This document shows, in pieces, positions 6,156 through 10,103 of a DNA stretch of 10,103 bases. The translations under genes and the position numbers were made by a program. Origin of the DNA: Acidobacteriaceae bacterium (GTDB lineage: Bacteria > Acidobacteriota > Terriglobia > Terriglobales > Acidobacteriaceae); contig PLHN01000246.1 of assembly GCA_003139975.1 (NCBI GenBank), forward strand, positions 1,199 to 11,301, read 5' to 3'. Numbering within the stretch: position 1 is the first letter of the stretch; every line of letters begins with the position of its first letter. Under the pieces are notes generated by a model, which was not told the DNA's origin, searched no databases, and worked only from the letters and a program-made list of their open reading frames with translations.

Positions 6156-7502
6156 ATGGAGCCGTTTCGTCATCACATATTCGTCTGTACACAAGAAAAA
6201 CCGGAAGGCGTCACCTGTTGTCCTGCCAGCGGATCGATGTCAGTTTTGGGGGCCCTGCATCGCGAACTGGGTTCGCAGGGGCTGAGCGGCGACGTCCAGG
6301 TGTCTTCCTGCGGCTGCCTTGGATTGTGCGACGACGGACCCATCATGATTACCTATCCGGAAGGAGTCTGGTATCGCAAGGTGAAAGCAGAAGATGTGCC
6401 GGAAATTGTCAGTTCACATTTACGGGGTGGCAAAGTCGTGTCCCGCCTGGAGTGGAACGATCCACCGGCAATGAAGGCGGCAGCCACCGAGCATACGAAT
6501 CACTATCTTGCGATGGTCAAGGCCAAGGATGAGGCCGGCACTCTTCCGGACAATCTCTTCGAGATGACGCGATCTTTCATGCCCAGCCGCGCGCTGCTCA
6601 CAGCGCTGGAGCTGGATCTGTTTACGGCAATCGGTCCCGGTGCTTCTGCTGAACAGGCCTCAAAGAAAATTCATGCCGATGCGCGAGCGACCGAGATGCT
6701 GCTGAATGCGTTGGCGAGTCTGAAGCTGCTCGAAAAGCGGGATGGAATTTTCTTCAATACAACTGCCTGCGCCCGTTTTTTCGCGGCCGGCTCGCGCGAC
6801 AATGCCCAACCTGGGCTGCTGCATATTGCCCACATCTGGCATGGGTGGTCGACGCTGACCGAGTGCGTGCGCGCCGGGACCTCGGTTGAGAGGCGTGAAG
6901 AGGATTGGACGCGAGATTTTATTGCTGCCATGGACCACAATGCCAAAGACCGGGCTGGTGCGGTGGTTAAGGCGGTCGGGACCAATGGAATTAAACGGAT
7001 GTTGGATCTGGGCGGAGGATCGGGAGCATACTCGATTGCTTTTGCGCGGGCTGTGCCTGGGTTGAAGTCGGAAATTCTTGACCTCGGCGATGTTGTGCCA
7101 CTCACGCAGCAATACATCCGCCAGGCTGACCTTTCGGATCGCATCACGACCCGGGTGGGCGACATGCTGCGCGATCCGTTGGGAGAGAATTACGATCTCG
7201 TTACGATTCTTGCGATTTGCCATATGTTTTCGCCCGAGGAGAATCGACAACTCTTCAAGCGAGCTTATGGCGCGCTCGCGCCCAAAGGGCAACTGGTGGT
7301 ACAGGACTTCATCCTGGAACCAGCGAAAACCGCTCCGCGCGCCGCCGCGCTTTTCTCGCTGAATATGCTGGTGAACACACGCGCGGGCGCGAGCTACAGC
7401 GAGCCGGAATATGCTAACTGGCTGCGGGAGGCGGGCTTCTCTGAGGTGCGGCGAGTTCGCTTGCCGGGGCCAGGCGGGCTGATGATCGGGGTGCGATCAT
7501 AG
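6156..7502 (+). CDS. Fusion: thioredoxin-like [2Fe-2S] ferredoxin domain + SAM-dependent O-methyltransferase
   Basis: A single uninterrupted 448-residue frame with two domains. Residues 5-90 look like a thioredoxin-fold [2Fe-2S] ferredoxin (Aquifex Fd4 / NuoE-like): HIFVCTQ, CCPASGS, then SSCGCLGLCDDGPIM and YPEGVWYRKVKAEDVPEIV. Cysteines 11, 22, 54 and 58 have the spacing of the cluster ligands (C-x10-C-x31-C-x3-C); C21 and C52 are extra. A linker (about 91-130) leads to an O-methyltransferase: an N-terminal helical dimerisation domain (about 134-230, opening MTRSFMPSRALLTALELDLF), the SAM motif LDLGGGSG (283-290), the acidic strand end EILDLGD, GDMLRDPL, and ICHMFSPEEN. Its H356 aligns with the catalytic histidine of plant caffeate-type enzymes (ICHDW). 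The ATG at 6156 is chosen over an in-frame GTG at 6141 because GGAGG (6146-6150) lies 5 nt upstream of it. Substrate and partner are unknown. The SAM domain resembles the COMT/CrtF/BchU group (Methyltransf_2). Cluster binding and redox control are inference. Confidence 0.87.
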   Translation: MEPFRHHIFVCTQEKPEGVTCCPASGSMSVLGALHRELGSQGLSGDVQVSSCGCLGLCDDGPIMITYPEGVWYRKVKAEDVPEIVSSHLRGGKVVSRLEWNDPPAMKAAATEHTNHYLAMVKAKDEAGTLPDNLFEMTRSFMPSRALLTALELDLFTAIGPGASAEQASKKIHADARATEMLLNALASLKLLEKRDGIFFNTTACARFFAAGSRDNAQPGLLHIAHIWHGWSTLTECVRAGTSVERREEDWTRDFIAAMDHNAKDRAGAVVKAVGTNGIKRMLDLGGGSGAYSIAFARAVPGLKSEILDLGDVVPLTQQYIRQADLSDRITTRVGDMLRDPLGENYDLVTILAICHMFSPEENRQLFKRAYGALAPKGQLVVQDFILEPAKTAPRAAALFSLNMLVNTRAGASYSEPEYANWLREAGFSEVRRVRLPGPGGLMIGVRS

Positions 7503-7575
7503 CGTGTGCGATTGTGGTTATGCCTTATTGACGCGGCCTCTCTTTTTCTCCATGATTTGAGTAAGGGAACCGGCT

Positions 7576-7998
7576 ATGGGCGCCCTCATTGTCTTTCTGC
7601 TCTTTGTTGCCGTGCTATTAATTTGTACGCCCCGGTCCGAACGCGGACTGGCTCTCGGTTCCATGCTGGTAGTCGGAACTGCGATCTGGCTGGCGGTGAA
7701 GATCAACCTTCACAGAATCCTGGGCGGCATCGTAGGCACGGTGGCGGCGCTCGTGTGGGAATATCGAAGTGGCCTATTGCTGTTCTTCGCCGCGGCAATC
7801 GTGCTCATCGTGCCGATTCTTATGATCTACATGACCGTGTGCGATCAACTCGACCTGCGGGAGTTTGAAAAGAGCATCCGCGCGCGGCGGTCCTTGAGGG
7901 GGCTGGGATTAGATTTGCGATCGGAACATCCGTGGGTGTGGGTCATGGATCGGGAGCGATCTGGCCGCTTGGCATCGCAGTTCCGCAAGAAGAAGTGA
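7576..7998 (+). CDS. Small inner-membrane protein of unknown function
   Basis: I do not recognise this 140-residue protein. Hydrophobic stretches at about 2-18, 26-43, 47-60 and 67-88 suggest three or four membrane spans, followed by a soluble, strongly basic tail (about 89-140) with RARRSLRG and a terminal RKKK. The basic tail suggests a cytoplasmic C-terminus. The ATG follows AGGGA (7564-7568) at 7 nt. It lies 73 nt after the methyltransferase gene on the same strand with no terminator seen between, so co-transcription is possible. Codon use looks like that of its neighbours, and the frame is open across its whole length with a sensible hydrophobicity pattern, which supports it as real. Confidence 0.72.
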   Translation: MGALIVFLLFVAVLLICTPRSERGLALGSMLVVGTAIWLAVKINLHRILGGIVGTVAALVWEYRSGLLLFFAAAIVLIVPILMIYMTVCDQLDLREFEKSIRARRSLRGLGLDLRSEHPWVWVMDRERSGRLASQFRKKK

Positions 7999-8218
7999 AC
8001 CGCCTATCTACCGCAGGAACTTTAGTTTTGTTTCCTCCGTGATCGGCGTTCCGATTCTCAGCTCGATACTTTACAGGACTTTACGCCACATTGCGTGTGG
8101 ATAGGCCATAATAGTGTCTCGGCGGCGCATTTAACCGCGAAATCTGTTGATTCGGATAACATTTGTCAAAGAACGGCTTTGATTCGTCTAACCATACTTT
8201 GATTCGTCTAATCCTACG
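7999..8218 (+). other. Upstream region of the RND efflux genes
   Basis: These 220 nt are noticeably more AT-rich than the flanking genes and hold no supported gene. They contain a short direct repeat ACTTTAC (8068-8074, 8078-8084), a CATAAT hexamer (8107-8112, 5 of 6 to the -10 consensus but no good -35), TTGTCA (8163-8168) and three copies of a 14-nt repeat (8147-8212). A small stem (8042-8046 with 8051-8055) lies after the membrane-protein gene but has no T-run. Confidence 0.6.
8147..8212 (+). repeat. Three phased copies of a 14-nt repeat, TTGATTCG-nn-TAAY
   Basis: The copies are TTGATTCGGATAAC (8147-8160), TTGATTCGTCTAAC (8179-8192) and TTGATTCGTCTAAT (8199-8212). The last two extend to a perfect 15-nt direct repeat, CTTTGATTCGTCTAA (8177-8191 and 8197-8211). 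Start-to-start distances are 32 and 20 bp, close to three and two helical turns, so all three face nearly the same side of the DNA. The last copy ends 6 nt before the efflux adaptor ATG. This looks like an operator array for a direct-repeat-binding regulator; a duplicated promoter element is an alternative. Confidence 0.7.
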
Positions 8219-8219
8219 A
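8207..8219 (+). promoter_or_regulatory. Candidate -10 element giving a leaderless start for the efflux adaptor
   Basis: TCTAAT (8207-8212, 5 of 6 to TATAAT) sits inside the last repeat copy and would place the transcription start at about 8219, exactly on the ATG. No Shine-Dalgarno-like sequence precedes that ATG, which agrees with leaderless translation. The -35 is weak (TTCGTC 8183-8188, 18-nt spacer). The alternative TTGTCA (8163-8168) with TCTAAC (8187-8192) would give a 20-nt leader, also without a ribosome site. Confidence 0.35.
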
Positions 8220-9535
8220 TGACCGAACAAGTTTCCCGCACACCCATCGCTCCTGATCTTGCACCACCAACCCGTGAAACGCCACCGGCGGATCAGAGGC
8301 AGAAGCCCAAACGCCGCGCGTGGGTATGGCTCATCGTCCTGCTCATCTTCGGGCTCGTGTTCTGGTGGGTTGTTACGCGCAACAATGCGGCCTCTACGGC
8401 TCCGACGGGCCGCGGCGGCTTCGGCGGCCCGGTGACTGCGACCGAAGCGAAGGCTACCAAGGGCGACATCGGCGTGTACCTCACCGCGATCGGCACGGTG
8501 ACGCCCGTTTATACCGATTCCATCGTAAGCCAGGTAAGCGGCCAAGTGGTGGCGGTTCATTATCGCGAGGGCCAACTGGTGCACAAAGGCGATCCGCTGG
8601 TGGAGATCGACGCACGCCCGTATGAGGCAACGCTGAAGCAGGCGGAAGGAACGCTGGAGCGCGATACCCACGTGTTGGAACAGGCGCAGATGGACCTGGC
8701 TCGCTACCAGGCTGCATGGGCCCGCAATGCGATTGCGAAGCAGCAAGTCGACGATCAGGAAAAGCTGGTCGAGCAAACCAAGGGCACGGTGAAGAACGAT
8801 GAGGGCACGGTCGACTATGACCGCGTACAGGTTGGATTTTGCCACATCGTTGCGCCCATCACGGGCCGGGTCGGCCTCCGGCTGGTGGATCCGGGGAACG
8901 TGGTGAGTGCCGGCGGCGGGACGACGCTGGCTGTCATCACGCAGCTTCAGCCCATCACCGTCGTCTTCACGATTTCCGAAGACAATCTGCAGCAGGTGCT
9001 GGCGCAGATGCACAAGACACAATTACTGGCGGTACAGGCGATGGACCGCGCTCAGTCGAAGATGATCGCCACCGGCAAGTTGATCACGACCGATAACCTG
9101 ATTGATACCACGACCGGCACGGTGAAATTGCGCGCCCTTTTCGACAACAAGAACAACGAGTTATTTCCTAATCAGTTTGTGAATACGCGCCTGCTGGTGA
9201 GCACCCTGCACGATGTAACGCTGGTGGACGCGTCTGCCATTCAGCATAACGGGACGCAAGCCTTCGTATGGGTGATCCAGAACGGTGCGGCGCAGCAACG
9301 CAACATAACCTCCGGAGTTACCGACAATGGATTGACCGAGGTCACCGGGTTGAATCCTGACGAAGTGGTCGCCGACAGTAGCTTTGAGAAACTGCAAAAC
9401 GGCGCCAAGGTGAATGTGGTGCAACAGGTGCCGGGACAGCGCTCGCAGGCGCCACCACCGTCGCAATCACAGCCACAACAAGCGCAACCGCAGAACGCGC
9501 CGCAAGGCGCGCCATCGGAGAAGAAGAAGCCTTGA
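8219..9535 (+). CDS. MdtA-like RND efflux periplasmic adaptor subunit
   Basis: Membrane-fusion protein that links an RND pump to an outer-membrane channel. It has 438 residues. A proline-rich cytoplasmic N-terminus (1-30) is followed by KPKRR and a single membrane anchor at 34-52, with no lipobox, so the protein is anchored rather than lipidated. The biotinyl-lipoyl half-motif [20 protein letters not shown] lies around 101-120. A coiled-coil hairpin spans roughly 130-200 (heptad-like stretch with [12 protein letters not shown] and [13 protein letters not shown]). The second half-motif is [19 protein letters not shown], and the beta-barrel segment [17 protein letters not shown] is characteristic of the MdtA group. 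The last 35 or so residues are a Pro/Gln/Ser-rich tail ending in EKKKP, probably disordered. The start has no ribosome site (see the -10 entry), but no later start keeps the anchor. The pump gene follows with a 4-nt overlap. Confidence 0.93.
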   Translation: MTEQVSRTPIAPDLAPPTRETPPADQRQKPKRRAWVWLIVLLIFGLVFWWVVTRNNAASTAPTGRGGFGGPVTATEAKATKGDIGVYLTAIGTVTPVYTDSIVSQVSGQVVAVHYREGQLVHKGDPLVEIDARPYEATLKQAEGTLERDTHVLEQAQMDLARYQAAWARNAIAKQQVDDQEKLVEQTKGTVKNDEGTVDYDRVQVGFCHIVAPITGRVGLRLVDPGNVVSAGGGTTLAVITQLQPITVVFTISEDNLQQVLAQMHKTQLLAVQAMDRAQSKMIATGKLITTDNLIDTTTGTVKLRALFDNKNNELFPNQFVNTRLLVSTLHDVTLVDASAIQHNGTQAFVWVIQNGAAQQRNITSGVTDNGLTEVTGLNPDEVVADSSFEKLQNGAKVNVVQQVPGQRSQAPPPSQSQPQQAQPQNAPQGAPSEKKKP

Positions 9536-10103
9536 GTCCCTCTCGGCCATTTATCCAGCGGCCGGTTGCAACTTCGTTGCTCATGGCCGCAATCCTGCTG
9601 GCAGGCATTGTAGCCTATTTCCAGCTGCCGGTCTCGGCCTTGCCGCAGGTGGATTACCCCACCATTCAGGTGCTGACGTTTTATCCGGGCGCCAGCCCCG
9701 ATGTTACTGCCACGACCGTGACGGCGCCGCTCGAACGGCAATTCGGCCAGTTGCAGGGACTGGGCCAGATGACGTCGACCAGTGCCGGCGGGGTTTCGGT
9801 GGTGGTTTTGCAATTTGTCCTCACCCTGCCCATCGACGTGGCCGAAGAAGAAGTGCAATCGGCGATCAACGCGGCGCAGAGTCTTCTTCCTTCGAACCTG
9901 CCGACACCGCCGATTTACAGCAAGACGAATCCCGCCGACGCGCCGATTCTGACGCTGGCCGTTACGTCCACGACGGTGCCGCTGCCGAAGGTCGAAGAGC
10001 TGGCGGAAACGCGCATGGCGCAGAGGATTTCCCAGCTCAAAGGAGTGGGCCTCGTGAGCATCAGCGGAGGGCAGCGTCCCGCCGTCCGGGTGCAGGCGAA
10101 TCC
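9532..10103 (+). CDS. MdtB/MdtC-like RND multidrug efflux pump, N-terminal part (cut by window edge)
   Basis: Inner-membrane proton-driven pump. 190 codons are visible of the usual 1030 or so, and the frame is still open at the window end. The N-terminus [26 protein letters not shown] is the conserved first helix of the family, followed by [34 protein letters not shown] and, in the porter domain, [36 protein letters not shown], which is typical of MdtB/MdtC. The start is TTG at 9532, overlapping the adaptor stop (TTGA). The next in-frame ATG (9583) would remove the conserved [10 protein letters not shown] block, so TTG is preferred. GGAG (9517-9520) lies 11 nt upstream, a loose ribosome site, so coupling to adaptor translation is likely. 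B and C paralogues cannot be told apart from this fragment. Confidence 0.94.
   Translation, partial: MSPSRPFIQRPVATSLLMAAILLAGIVAYFQLPVSALPQVDYPTIQVLTFYPGASPDVTATTVTAPLERQFGQLQGLGQMTSTSAGGVSVVVLQFVLTLPIDVAEEEVQSAINAAQSLLPSNLPTPPIYSKTNPADAPILTLAVTSTTVPLPKVEELAETRMAQRISQLKGVGLVSISGGQRPAVRVQAN

Noticed and set aside
7538..7549. T-rich stretch after the methyltransferase gene as a terminator
   Set aside because: No stem of useful length lies immediately upstream of the pyrimidine run.
8081..9022. 313-codon minus-strand open frame over the efflux adaptor and its promoter region
   Set aside because: It is antisense to the MdtA-like gene, with no recognisable domain and no ribosome site of note.

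Overview
The window reads as a GC-rich (roughly 60 %) chromosomal segment of a free-living Gram-negative bacterium. The gene styles, the intergenic 'GTCGTTGGTCGTTC'-type tandem repeat and the GGGAC-loop palindromes remind me most of soil Acidobacteriota (Koribacter/Terriglobia-like). That assignment is inference from memory, not a database result. No phage, transposase, CRISPR or RNA gene was recognised.

Layout. (1) Positions 1-944, minus strand: hemE (uroporphyrinogen decarboxylase), with its C-terminus cut by the window edge. (2) 945-1222: shared upstream region, with a CRP-like palindrome and a plausible sigma70 promoter facing right. (3) 1223-5878, plus strand: a complete five-gene branched-chain-amino-acid-type (HAAT family) ABC importer. 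It comprises a periplasmic binding protein, permeases LivH and LivM, and ATPases LivG and LivF. The last four genes are joined by 4-nt ATGA overlaps, and the binding-protein gene is set apart from them by a 168-nt spacer that can fold into a long hairpin built on a tandem repeat. (4) 5879-6155: an intergenic region with two back-to-back perfect GC-rich hairpins (REP-like), a second CRP-like palindrome and a further small inverted repeat. (5) 6156-7502: one uninterrupted gene joining an N-terminal thioredoxin-like [2Fe-2S] ferredoxin domain to a C-terminal SAM-dependent O-methyltransferase. This is the most unusual gene here. (6) 7576-7998: a small unrecognised membrane protein. (7) 7999-8218: an upstream region with three helically phased copies of a TTGATTCG-nn-TAAY repeat, the last of which carries a -10-like hexamer placed for a leaderless start. 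(8) 8219-9535 and 9532-10103 (partial): an RND efflux pair, an MdtA-like periplasmic adaptor followed by an MdtB/C-like inner-membrane pump that starts at TTG inside the adaptor's stop codon.

Functional picture. The Liv cluster is a self-contained high-affinity uptake system, probably for a hydrophobic amino acid, amide or similar small organic acid; the sequence does not fix the substrate. The MdtA/MdtB-like pair exports drugs or other amphiphiles. The ferredoxin-methyltransferase and the small membrane protein sit between them as separate units with no evident pathway partner. The two items most worth following up are the domain fusion and the phased-repeat promoter of the efflux operon.
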